Below, in pieces: positions 30,979 to 38,459 of a DNA stretch of 44,914 nucleotides. The translations under genes were made by a program, and so were the position numbers. Position 1 is the first letter of the stretch; each line of letters begins with the position of its first letter. Location: assembly GCA_964638815.1 (NCBI GenBank), contig CAZXBB010000091.1, forward strand, positions 1-44,914, written 5' to 3'. The DNA is from CAZXBB01 sp964638815. Lineage in GTDB: Bacteria; Planctomycetota; Phycisphaerae; Phycisphaerales; SM1A02. Below the pieces are notes generated by a model. That model was not told the origin of the DNA. It did no database searches and saw only the letters and a program-made list of their open reading frames with translations.

Positions 30979-31036
30979 GGAAGCCCGTCCTCTCTCCGCT
31001 CCCCTTGTTCCTCTTCGCAGGCCAGGTCGGCGTGAA

Positions 31037-31213
31037 TCAGGTGGTCAGGTCGTTCAGCAGCGTGTTGAACTGCTGGAAGACCCAGTCGCCGATCGCGGCG
31101 ATGACGCCGATCAGGCCGGCCACGATCAGGCCGATAATGATGGCGTACTCCACGGTCTCGAGACCGCGGTCGTCCGCCATGAACCGCTTGGTTACGTTCC
31201 AGAACTTATTCAT
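31037..31213 (-). CDS. flp: Flp major pilin subunit
   Basis: A 58-aa class IVb prepilin. The short positive leader is expected to be cut after G17, before LETVEY, with the conserved Glu at +5 (E22) and Tyr at +6, then a single long helix AIIIGLIVAGLIGVIAAIG. ATG 31213 is fixed by GGAGG 5 bases upstream; the in-frame sequence above it is leader DNA. It is the first minus-strand gene of the tad operon and would be processed by the prepilin peptidase just downstream. Confidence 0.93.
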   Translation of the reverse strand: MNKFWNVTKRFMADDRGLETVEYAIIIGLIVAGLIGVIAAIGDWVFQQFNTLLNDLTT

Positions 31214-31276
31214 TGTTACCTCCTGCGAAGGAACCCGAAGAACACCCGCCGCGACCGCCCGCGGCGCGAGATGACA

Positions 31277-31318
31277 CGTTCGCTCACCCGTCTGGCTTTG
31301 TAGGGTCTCTCCCGAACG
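31277..31318 (-). promoter_or_regulatory. Foldable segment in the flp leader
   Basis: CGTTCG (31277-31282) pairs with CGAACG (31313-31318), and ACCC (31286-31289) with GGGT (31303-31306) inside, within the proposed 5' leader of flp. AAAGCCAGACGGG in the loop only vaguely resembles c-di-GMP-I riboswitch sequence and the rest does not match. Function is unknown. Confidence 0.35.
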
Positions 31319-31373
31319 CGGCCGTCCTCCGCGGCATCGTAATTGCCTGTTGCCCGGTAGGTTGAGCCAAGGA

Positions 31374-31401
31374 AACATAATCCGTCCGGGCCGTCTCGCA
31401 A
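31374..31401 (-). promoter_or_regulatory. Candidate sigma-70 promoter of flp
   Basis: On the minus strand TTGCGA (31396-31401) and TATGTT (31374-31379) are 16 bases apart, four matches each to the -35 and -10 consensus. Transcription near 31367 would give a leader of roughly 155 bases before flp. No better pair was seen. Confidence 0.4.
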
Positions 31402-31493
31402 CTGGAAAACACCAGAGATCCCCCTCTTTTGCGCAAGTCACGCAACGCCGCAGGCAGCCCGGACGCGCCAGGCCGCCGGGCCGGTAGTCTGGA

Positions 31494-31528
31494 GAATCCG
31501 GGCAGCCAATATTATGAATCCGGGATTC
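31494..31528. promoter_or_regulatory. Repeat/palindrome in the tad control region
   Basis: GAATCCGGG occurs at 31494-31502 and again at 31516-31524, spaced 22 bases (two helical turns). The second copy is part of a perfect palindrome GAATCC-G-GGATTC (31516-31528). TATTAT (31510-31515) lies between. This arrangement is typical of an operator beside a promoter and sits between divergent flp and tadE. Confidence 0.55.
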
Positions 31529-31641
31529 TGATACTTACGTCACGAAAGTGCTTGCCGGGCGGGGGGTTATCAGGCAGACTTCCCCGGCGGACCCGCGCGC
31601 GCGAGGGCGCGGCGGCGGACCTCCAGGAGGAGAGAAGCGCG

Positions 31642-32055
31642 ATGAGGCCGAGACGGGGAAATGGAGGGGCGAGACGGGGCGGCGCGCTGGTGGAGTTCGC
31701 CATGGTGCTGCCCGTCGTCATGCTCCTGCTGTTCGCGACGATCGAGTTCGCGTCGATCTTCTACGTTCGTCACAACATGGTGAAGGCGGCGCGCGCGGGC
31801 GCCCGGGCCGCCGCGGTCCAGGACGGCACCGTCGAGCAGGCGCGGGCGATCGTCGAGCGCAATCTCGAGGACATCCCGAACGTGAACTTCACGATCTCGA
31901 TCCGCGTGCCGCCGGACGGTGCGCCGGACGACCGGGACGTCACGGTCGAAGTGACGGCGCCCATCCGGGAGGCCGCGCTCGTGCGCGGCAACCCGTTTGG
32001 TCTGCTCAACGACGCCGTGATCCGCTCGTCGGTCACGATGCGGAAGGAGGGTTGA
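31642..32055 (+). CDS. TadE-like minor pseudopilin
   Basis: A 137-aa TadE-family protein. The N-terminal hydrophobic helix FAMVLPVVMLLLFATIEFASIF is preceded by GGALVEFAMV, the usual TadE pattern, and a cationic leader. AGGAGG lies 11 bases ahead of ATG 31642. It is the first gene of the plus-strand part of the tad locus and ends in the stop codon that touches the tadG reading frame. Confidence 0.88.
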   Translation: MRPRRGNGGARRGGALVEFAMVLPVVMLLLFATIEFASIFYVRHNMVKAARAGARAAAVQDGTVEQARAIVERNLEDIPNVNFTISIRVPPDGAPDDRDVTVEVTAPIREAALVRGNPFGLLNDAVIRSSVTMRKEG

Positions 32056-32056
32056 C

Positions 32057-33475
32057 ATCGGGCGCCTCAGGACAGCACGACGCGGCACCGCCCTGGTCTG
32101 GATGGCGTTGAGCCTGACCGTGATCGCGTTCTTCGGCGCGCTCGCGCTCGACGTCGGCATTCTCCTGTCGGTCGAGGCTGATCTCGAGGCCGCGGCGGAC
32201 GCGGCCGCGCTGGCGGGCGCGGAGGGGCTGTCGGTGAGCCCGGCGGAAGCCCGCGCGCGGGCCGTGACGTTCGCGGGGCGGAACTCGGCCAACGGTGGCC
32301 CGGTCGTGCTCGAGGCATCGGACGTCGATCTGGGCACCTGGAATCCGGATACGCGCGTGTTCACGGTCGTGCCCGACACCGCCGGCCCGGACTCCGTACG
32401 GGTGCGGGCCCGTCTCGCCGAGGACCGCGGCACGAGCGTCAGCCTGTACCTCGCGCGCTCGTTCGGATTCCGGAACGCCGACATCGGCGTGACGTCCATC
32501 GCCCACTACCGGCCGCGTGACATCGTGCTCGCGCTCGACTACTCCGCCTCGATGAACGACGACAGCGAGCTCAAGCACATCGGTCGCCCCGGCCTGACCC
32601 GCGAGGCCATCGAAAGCAACCTCCGCCTCATCTGGACGGAGCTGGGCTCGCCGAGCTACGGCAACATGACGTTCGAGCCGCGCTACATCGAATCGGAGAA
32701 CACGAGCGAGATCTTCGTCGAGCTCGCCCTCGCCGGCGTGCCGTATCCCTACCCCGGCGGAAGCTGGTCGGCGTTCATCAACTACGTCAAGGACGACCGG
32801 CTCGCCCCGGCCCAGGCGGGGTACCACAAGCAGTACGGCTCCCTCACGCTCGTCAACTACTGGCTCGACCGGCAGCCGGCGGCGCACCAGACGCCCGGTC
32901 TCTGGATGACGAGCGAGCAGCCGATCTCCGCGGTGAAGGACGCCGTCGATCTCTTCCTGCTCTACCTCGAGCAGATCAGCAGCGACGATCGCGTCGGGCT
33001 GAGCGCGTATACCTACACCGACCAGACCGCGATTCTCGAGTCGGGGCTCACGACCAACTTCAATCTGATCCGCGCGCTCTCGGACGAGCGTCAGGCGGGC
33101 CACTACGACGCGCTGACGAACATCGCGGCCGGCATGCAGGTGGCGCGACAGGAGCTCGAGAACCGGGGCCGGCCCGGCGCGTTCCGCGTGATCGTCCTGC
33201 TCACGGACGGCCAGGCAAACCTGCCCGGTGACCCTTCCGCCGGACGTCGCGCCGCGCTCGACGAGGCCGCGCTCGCGGTCGCCGCCGGGATCCCGATCAT
33301 CACGATCAGCCTCGGCGCCGACGCCGACAGCGACCTGACGCAGCAGATCGCCGACATCACGGGCGGGCGGCACTTCAACGTGCCGGGGGGTCAGAGCGTC
33401 AGCGAGTACGAGGAGGATCTGAACGAGATCTTCCGGGCGATCGCCGGGCAGCGACCGTTGCGGCTCGTGCAGTAG
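32057..33475 (+). CDS. TadG-like protein with von Willebrand A domain, possible ATC start
   Basis: A TadG-family pilus protein with an N-terminal helix (TALVWMALSLTVIAFFGALALD) and a C-terminal vWA domain: MIDAS motif LALDYSASM, second ligand in VIVLLTDGQANLPGD and the ITISLGADADSDLTQQIADITGG tail. The first ATG in frame (32102) would cut off half of the RRGTALVW segment typical of the family. A perfect AAGGAGG (32044-32050) points to 6 bases downstream, ATC at 32057, which gives the full N-terminus (472 aa). ATC starts are rare, so an ATG-to-ATC error or mutation is possible; the minimum gene is 32102-33475. Confidence 0.8.
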   Translation: MGRLRTARRGTALVWMALSLTVIAFFGALALDVGILLSVEADLEAAADAAALAGAEGLSVSPAEARARAVTFAGRNSANGGPVVLEASDVDLGTWNPDTRVFTVVPDTAGPDSVRVRARLAEDRGTSVSLYLARSFGFRNADIGVTSIAHYRPRDIVLALDYSASMNDDSELKHIGRPGLTREAIESNLRLIWTELGSPSYGNMTFEPRYIESENTSEIFVELALAGVPYPYPGGSWSAFINYVKDDRLAPAQAGYHKQYGSLTLVNYWLDRQPAAHQTPGLWMTSEQPISAVKDAVDLFLLYLEQISSDDRVGLSAYTYTDQTAILESGLTTNFNLIRALSDERQAGHYDALTNIAAGMQVARQELENRGRPGAFRVIVLLTDGQANLPGDPSAGRRAALDEAALAVAAGIPIITISLGADADSDLTQQIADITGGRHFNVPGGQSVSEYEEDLNEIFRAIAGQRPLRLVQ

Positions 33476-33482
33476 CCGCGGA

Positions 33483-33537
33483 GGCCCGGCGACCGGACTC
33501 GCGCAGGGCCGTCTCGATTTCGCCCCGCCGCCGGGCC
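33483..33537 (+). terminator. Inverted repeat after tadG
   Basis: GGCCCGGCG (33483-33491) is complementary to CGCCGGGCC (33529-33537) with a 37-base loop, starting 8 bases after the tadG stop. No T-run follows, so termination is possible but not shown. The remainder of 33476-33688 holds no credible gene. Confidence 0.3.
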
Positions 33538-33675
33538 AAGACGCGTGCCGACGGACCGCCGCATCACGCCCCGCGTGAGTCGGTGACGACACGGTCCCGG
33601 ACAGGCCGTGAGCGCAAGCCTTCAACGGGCTGCTGGACGTCGTTGTTCGCGGTGACGGCGGAGCACGTCGCGTGC

Positions 33676-33681
33676 TATTCT
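33676..33681 (+). promoter_or_regulatory. Candidate -10 box of the phosphoesterase gene
   Basis: TATTCT ends 7 bases before ATG 33689, with GGCCCGC between and no Shine-Dalgarno. Confidence 0.45.
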
Positions 33682-33688
33682 GGCCCGC

Positions 33689-35692
33689 ATGCTGCACACC
33701 GAACGATCGTTGCTCGCCGGCGTTGCCCTGGCGCTGACCCCGTTCGCGGTCGCGCTGCCGCACGATCACGAGACGAGTGACACGCTCACGCGCGGCGCGA
33801 AGCATCCGGCCGTCGTGGACGTCACGCGCTTCGTGACCGATCGCGGCGGCGCGCCGCTGCCGCTGCCGGCCGAGGAGGACGCGTTCTTCTTCGCGGTGCT
33901 CGGTGACCGGACGGGCGGTCCGGCCGAGGGCGTCGAGGTGCTTGCGGAGGCGGTGCGCGAGATCAACCTGCTCGAGCCGGACCTGGTGATGACCGTCGGC
34001 GACCTCGTCGAGGGATACTGCGAGCGCGAGCAGTGGCTCGCGCAGATGCGCGAGTACAAGGAGATCATGGACGGCCTGCTGTGCCCGTGGTTCCCGGTCG
34101 CCGGCAACCACGACATCTACTGGCGCGGTCCGAACCGCCCGCCGGAGGAGCACGAGCGCGACTACGAGATGTTCTTCGGCCCGCTGTGGTACGCGTTCGA
34201 GCACAAGGACTGCTGGTTCATCGTGCTCTACTCGGACGAGGGCGATCCCGCGACGGGCGAACGCAACTTCGAGAAGCCCGCGTGCCAGGTGATGAGCGAC
34301 GCGCAGATCGCGTGGCTCGACCAGGCGCTGGAGCGCGCCCGCGATGCGCGGCACGCGTTCGTGTTCCTGCACCATCCGCGCTGGCTCGGCGGCCAGTACG
34401 GCGACGACTGGGAGCGCGTCCACCGCCGGCTCGTCGCGGTCGGCAACGTGCGGGCGGTGTTCGCGGGTCACATCCACCACATGCGGTACGACGGCGTGCG
34501 CGACGGCATCGAGTACGTCACGCTCGCGACGACCGGCGGATCGCAGACCGGCAAGGTGCCCGAGGCGGGGTTCCTCCATCACTACCACACCGTGACCGTG
34601 CGGCACGACCAGATCGCCCTCGCGGCGCTGCCGGTCGGCCACGTCATGGACGTGCGCGCGATCACCGGCACCGTCAGCGAGGAGACCGCGCGTCTCGCGG
34701 ACGCCCGGCCGGAGTTCGACACCGGCATCCGCCTGGCGCGCGACGGGTCGGCCGACGCGACGGTGACCGCGACCGTCTCCAATCCGGTCGGGCGGCCGGT
34801 GGACGTCACGCTCGTCCCGTCGAGTGACGACCGGCGCTGGCGCTTCGCGCCCGATCACGTGCACCACCTTCTCGAGCCGGGCGACTCGTTCGCGTTCGTG
34901 TTCACCGCCGCGCGCGGCGACGCGGGCATCGACGACACGTTCGCGCTGCCGGTGCTCGACGTGCGCATGGACTACCTCGCACCCGATGCCCGTTTCCCGA
35001 TCCCCGACAGGGCGTTCGAGCTGCCGCTGACGCCCGAGCTCCCGCGGCCGGCGCCCCCTCGCGCCGAGCAGGTCGTCCATCTCGACGGCGCGTCCTGCCT
35101 GGCGGTCCGCGACGATCAGATCGCGCTGCCCGACGGCCCGTTCACCGTGGAGTGCTGGCTGCGGGGCGAGCGCTTCCCGGCGGGGACCAGCGTCGTGTCG
35201 AAGACGGAATCCTCCGAGTTCGGACTCGCCGTCGGAGACGGCGTGCCGGCGTTCTGGTGTCACCTCGACAAGGCGTACGCGGTCGCGCGGGCCCAGACGC
35301 TGGTCCTCGAGCCCGGCCGCTGGCACCACCTCGCCGGCGTGTACGACGGACGCGGGACGCGTCTCTACGTCGACGGCCGTCTCGCCGCACGCGCCGACCG
35401 TAATGGGCCGCGCACGCGGAACGGGCTGCCGCTGCTCGTCGGCGCCGAGGTGGCGGGACGCGGCCGGGACACGTCGCACTTCGTCGGCCAGATCGACGGC
35501 GTGCGGCTCTCCTCGGTCGCACGGTACGTCTCGGAGCGCTTTGACCCCGGGCGCCGTCACGAGCCTGACGGCGAAACCGTCCTGCTGCTCGAGATGGACG
35601 GGCGCACCGGGCCGTGGGTCCACGACGGATCGGCTCACGGCGCCCACGCGACCGTGCGCGGGGCGGCGACGCTCGGGCCGGCCGCGCGATAG
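33689..35692 (+). CDS. Secreted metallophosphoesterase with C-terminal LamG-like domain
   Basis: A 667-aa exported protein. After a signal peptide (LLAGVALALTPFAVA) comes a calcineurin-like phosphoesterase domain with the full metal-ligand set: D73 in GDRTGG, D105 in GDLVEGY, N140-H141-D142 in GNHDIYW, H228 in HHPRW, and H261/H263 in GHIHHM. A middle beta region follows, then a concanavalin-A/LamG fold near residues 450-650 (FTVECWLRGE, WHHLAGVYDGRGTRLYVDG, IDGVRLSSVARY). The pairing suggests a carbohydrate- or surface-anchored phosphatase; the substrate is unknown. Confidence 0.88.
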   Translation: MLHTERSLLAGVALALTPFAVALPHDHETSDTLTRGAKHPAVVDVTRFVTDRGGAPLPLPAEEDAFFFAVLGDRTGGPAEGVEVLAEAVREINLLEPDLVMTVGDLVEGYCEREQWLAQMREYKEIMDGLLCPWFPVAGNHDIYWRGPNRPPEEHERDYEMFFGPLWYAFEHKDCWFIVLYSDEGDPATGERNFEKPACQVMSDAQIAWLDQALERARDARHAFVFLHHPRWLGGQYGDDWERVHRRLVAVGNVRAVFAGHIHHMRYDGVRDGIEYVTLATTGGSQTGKVPEAGFLHHYHTVTVRHDQIALAALPVGHVMDVRAITGTVSEETARLADARPEFDTGIRLARDGSADATVTATVSNPVGRPVDVTLVPSSDDRRWRFAPDHVHHLLEPGDSFAFVFTAARGDAGIDDTFALPVLDVRMDYLAPDARFPIPDRAFELPLTPELPRPAPPRAEQVVHLDGASCLAVRDDQIALPDGPFTVECWLRGERFPAGTSVVSKTESSEFGLAVGDGVPAFWCHLDKAYAVARAQTLVLEPGRWHHLAGVYDGRGTRLYVDGRLAARADRNGPRTRNGLPLLVGAEVAGRGRDTSHFVGQIDGVRLSSVARYVSERFDPGRRHEPDGETVLLLEMDGRTGPWVHDGSAHGAHATVRGAATLGPAAR

Positions 35693-35701
35693 TGCCTGGC
35701 G

Positions 35702-36091
35702 TCAGGCCGCGCCCGGTTTCATTCCCCTCACCTCGCTCCGCGTCTCAGGCCGGACGCCGAGCGCGTCGAGGGCTTCGATCACCTTCGGCACGTAGACGTA
35801 GCCCGGTCCGCCCTGCATGGTCACGACCACGCCGGCCGCCTCGAGAACCTGCTCCCGCGTCGCGCCGGCGTGGACGGCCTTCTCGACGTGCGAGTAGATG
35901 CACGACTCGCAGCGGACGGCCATGCCGATGGAGAGCGCGATGAGCTCCTTCTCGCGCACCGACAGGGCGCCCTCGGCCATGAGCTTCTGGAACATCGCGC
36001 CGAAGGCGCGCGTGATGTCCGGCGTCGTGTTCCGCATGTTCGCGATGCTCTCGGGCCATCGCGCGTAGTGTTCGGTGGCTGTCGTGGTCAT
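35702..36091 (-). CDS. Carboxymuconolactone decarboxylase/AhpD-like protein
   Basis: A 129-aa AhpD-fold protein. The CxxCxxxH redox motif is CESCIYSH, inside the family core ELIALSIGMAVRCESCIYSH followed by VEKAVHAGATREQVLEAAG. Members act as peroxidase partners or small decarboxylases; the motif favours a thiol peroxidase-type role. Its ATG overlaps the stop of the upstream rhodanese gene (ATGA), so the two are translated as a unit and probably share redox or sulfur metabolism. It ends 9 bases from the convergent phosphoesterase. Confidence 0.85.
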   Translation of the reverse strand: MTTTATEHYARWPESIANMRNTTPDITRAFGAMFQKLMAEGALSVREKELIALSIGMAVRCESCIYSHVEKAVHAGATREQVLEAAGVVVTMQGGPGYVYVPKVIEALDALGVRPETRSEVRGMKPGAA

Positions 36092-36648
36092 GGTGAGAGG
36101 GTCCTTCTGTTCCAGGGCATCTGCGCGAGCAGCTTCGCCATTCCGCACCAGCCGGACGCGCCCGCGAACAGCAGCCCGCCTCCGACGAAGCCGCTGAGCA
36201 CGAGCCACCACGGCGAGACGAACGCGCCGAGCAGGACGCCGACGAGGACGAGCGACCCGGCGGTGATCTGCACCTGTCGCATCACGTCGATGCGTGGGGC
36301 CGTGGCGCTGCGGGTCGTTCGCCGCCCGCTCGACTTCCAGCCCTCGAGCCCGCCGGCGAGATGAAAGGTCGGCTCGTCGCCGCGCCCGTAGCGCCCGGCG
36401 GCCTCGGCGGAGCGCCGGCCGGTACGGCAGTGGAAGACGACGCGGTGGGCGCCGTGCGACTCGCGCAGGGCCTCGGGATCCAGCCGGGACAGCGCGAAGT
36501 GGTGAGCGCCCTCGATGCGTTCCGACGCGTGCTCGAAGTCCTCGCGGACGTCGATCAGCACGGTGTCGCCGTCCGCGATCCAGCGCTCGAGAAGATCGGG
36601 CGTGACGTCAACGATCCCGGTCTGTCGGTTCAATGTGGCGTTTGACAT
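36088..36648 (-). CDS. Rhodanese with membrane DUF2892 tail, YgaP-like
   Basis: A 186-aa membrane-anchored sulfurtransferase. The N-terminal rhodanese domain includes VLIDVREDFEHASERIEGAHHF and the active-site loop HCRTGRRS with its catalytic cysteine. A C-terminal DUF2892 segment has two close hydrophobic helices (AGSLVLVGVLLGAFVSPWW and LVLSGFVGGGLLFAGASGW). E. coli YgaP has the same two-part layout. It is co-transcribed with the overlapping AhpD-like gene. Confidence 0.88.
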   Translation of the reverse strand: MSNATLNRQTGIVDVTPDLLERWIADGDTVLIDVREDFEHASERIEGAHHFALSRLDPEALRESHGAHRVVFHCRTGRRSAEAAGRYGRGDEPTFHLAGGLEGWKSSGRRTTRSATAPRIDVMRQVQITAGSLVLVGVLLGAFVSPWWLVLSGFVGGGLLFAGASGWCGMAKLLAQMPWNRRTLSP

Positions 36649-36847
36649 GGGCTCTCGCTTTCCCTCGCGCTGGAGGCTTCGCTTCCTGAAGAGGCACGGC
36701 CGGGCGGGATCGCTCCCGCAGCGCGGTCTCGGCCCGCTCGGCGGCGCTCGGCGGCGGTGCGGGCGGCGGTGCGGGCGGAACCGGCGTCGTCGTCGGTCAG
36801 GGTTCGCCCCCGGTCGGACGGAGCACGAAACGGCCGCGTCATGGTGT

Positions 36848-36853
36848 TATCCT
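36848..36853 (+). promoter_or_regulatory. Candidate -10 box of the gamma-glutamyltransferase gene
   Basis: TATCCT ends 7 bases before ATG 36861. The spacer AGGTGCG contains AGG, so a weak ribosome site cannot be excluded. No consensus -35 is present. Confidence 0.4.
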
Positions 36854-36860
36854 AGGTGCG

Positions 36861-38459
36861 ATGCCCGACTTCGAGTGGTCATTCCCGTATCCGTCGCAGC
36901 GCATGCCCGTCCTGGCCCGGAACGTGGTGGCGACGTCCCAGCCGCTGGCGGCCCAGGCCGGGCTCGAGATGCTGCGGGCGGGCGGCAATGCGGTTGATGC
37001 CGCCGTGGCGACGGCCATCGCGCTGACCGTGACCGAGCCGACGAGCAACGGCATCGGATCCGACGCGTTCGCGCTGGTGTGGGATCCCGCCGACGGCGGC
37101 GCGCTGCACGGTCTCAACGGATCGGGGCGTTCGCCGCGCGGGCTGTCGGCCTCGCAGTTCGCCGGCATGGAGCGCATGCCGTTCAACGGCTGGGGGCCGG
37201 TGACCGTGCCGGGCGCGGTGAGCGCCTGGGTCGAGGCGTCGCGCCGCTTCGGGCGGCTGCCGTTCGAGACGCTGTTCGCGCCCGCGCTCCGCGCCGCCCG
37301 TGACGGCTACCTCGTCGCGCCGCAGACCGCCGCGAGCTGGGGACGCGCGCCGCAACGCTGGCCGGGCATGGCCGCCTTCGCAGACACCTTCCTGCCCGGC
37401 GGTCGTCCGCCGGGGCCGGGCGAGCGCGTGACGCTGCCGGATCATGCCCGCACGCTCGAGGCGATCGCCGTGACGGGCGGCGACGCCTTCTACGAGGGCG
37501 AGCTCGCGGACGCGATCGAGCGCGACGCGAAGGCGAACGGCGGCACGATGACGCGCGCCGATCTCGCCGCGCACCGCTGCGAGTGGGTCGCCCCGATCGA
37601 GATCGACTACAACGGCCTGACCGTGCACGAGATCCCGCCGAACGGCCAGGGGCTGGCGGCGCTCCTCATGCTCGGCATCATCCGGCACCATCCGCTCGCG
37701 GAGCTTCATCCGGACTGCCCCGATTCCGTCCACCTCCAGATCGAGGCGATGAAGCTCGCCTTCATCGACGCCCATCGCCACATCGCCGACCCCGCGCACA
37801 TGACAACGACGGTGAGCGCCCTGCTCGATCCCGCGCACCTCGAGGCGCAGTCCCGCCGCATTGACCCGCGTCGCGCGCAGGACTTCCGGCACGGCGCGCC
37901 GAAGCAGGGCGGCACGGTGCTGCTGACGGCGGCCGACGCCGGCGGCATGATGGTGACGTTCATCCAGTCGAATTACACCGGCTTCGGCTCGGGCGTCGTG
38001 ATCCCCGGCACCGGCATCGCGATGCAGAACCGCGGCGCGTGCTTTACGCTCGAGGCGGGTCATCCGAACCAGGTGGGGCCGGGCAAGCGCCCCTACCACA
38101 CGATCATCCCCGCGTTCGTGACGCGGAAGGGCGAGCCGCTCATGGCGTTCGGCGTGATGGGCGGTGCGATGCAGCCGCAGGGGCACGCGCAGGTCATCAT
38201 CCGTCTCGCCGACCATCGCCAGAACCCGCAGGCCGCACTCGACGCGCCGAGGTGGCAGGTGACCGAGGGGCTCGGTGTGCAGATCGAGCCGGGCTTCCCC
38301 GGGGACGTATACGACGTGCTCCGCGAGCGCGGGCACGACCTCGAGGTCGCGTCCGAGCAGACGGTCCTCTTCGGCGGAGGGCAGGCGATCCACCGGCTCG
38401 AGGACGGCTACTTCGGGGCGAGCGACCTGCGGCGGGACGGGCAGGCGGTGGGGTATTGA
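36861..38459 (+). CDS. Gamma-glutamyltransferase family Ntn-hydrolase
   Basis: A 532-aa protein of the gamma-glutamyltranspeptidase family (family members cleave gamma-glutamyl bonds, for example in glutathione, after self-processing). Diagnostic blocks are GGNAVDAAVATAIALTVTEP, the probable cleavage site before T352 in KQGGTVLLTAAD, NYTGFGSGVVIPGTG and KRPYHTIIPAF. T352 is followed by V rather than the TH of classical GGTs, so activity or specificity may differ. No signal peptide is obvious, suggesting a cytoplasmic enzyme. Its stop overlaps the start of the FAH-family gene. Confidence 0.88.
   Translation: MPDFEWSFPYPSQRMPVLARNVVATSQPLAAQAGLEMLRAGGNAVDAAVATAIALTVTEPTSNGIGSDAFALVWDPADGGALHGLNGSGRSPRGLSASQFAGMERMPFNGWGPVTVPGAVSAWVEASRRFGRLPFETLFAPALRAARDGYLVAPQTAASWGRAPQRWPGMAAFADTFLPGGRPPGPGERVTLPDHARTLEAIAVTGGDAFYEGELADAIERDAKANGGTMTRADLAAHRCEWVAPIEIDYNGLTVHEIPPNGQGLAALLMLGIIRHHPLAELHPDCPDSVHLQIEAMKLAFIDAHRHIADPAHMTTTVSALLDPAHLEAQSRRIDPRRAQDFRHGAPKQGGTVLLTAADAGGMMVTFIQSNYTGFGSGVVIPGTGIAMQNRGACFTLEAGHPNQVGPGKRPYHTIIPAFVTRKGEPLMAFGVMGGAMQPQGHAQVIIRLADHRQNPQAALDAPRWQVTEGLGVQIEPGFPGDVYDVLRERGHDLEVASEQTVLFGGGQAIHRLEDGYFGASDLRRDGQAVGY

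Noticed and set aside
31255..31400. c-di-GMP-I (GEMM) riboswitch in the flp leader
   Set aside because: AAAGCCAGACGGG and CCGGGCAAC resemble fragments of the motif, but their order and the second stem do not fit the known consensus.
31377..31405. Sigma-54-like TGG...TTGC upstream of flp
   Set aside because: On the minus strand TGG and TTGC are separated by 10 bases instead of the required 8, so the -24/-12 geometry fails.
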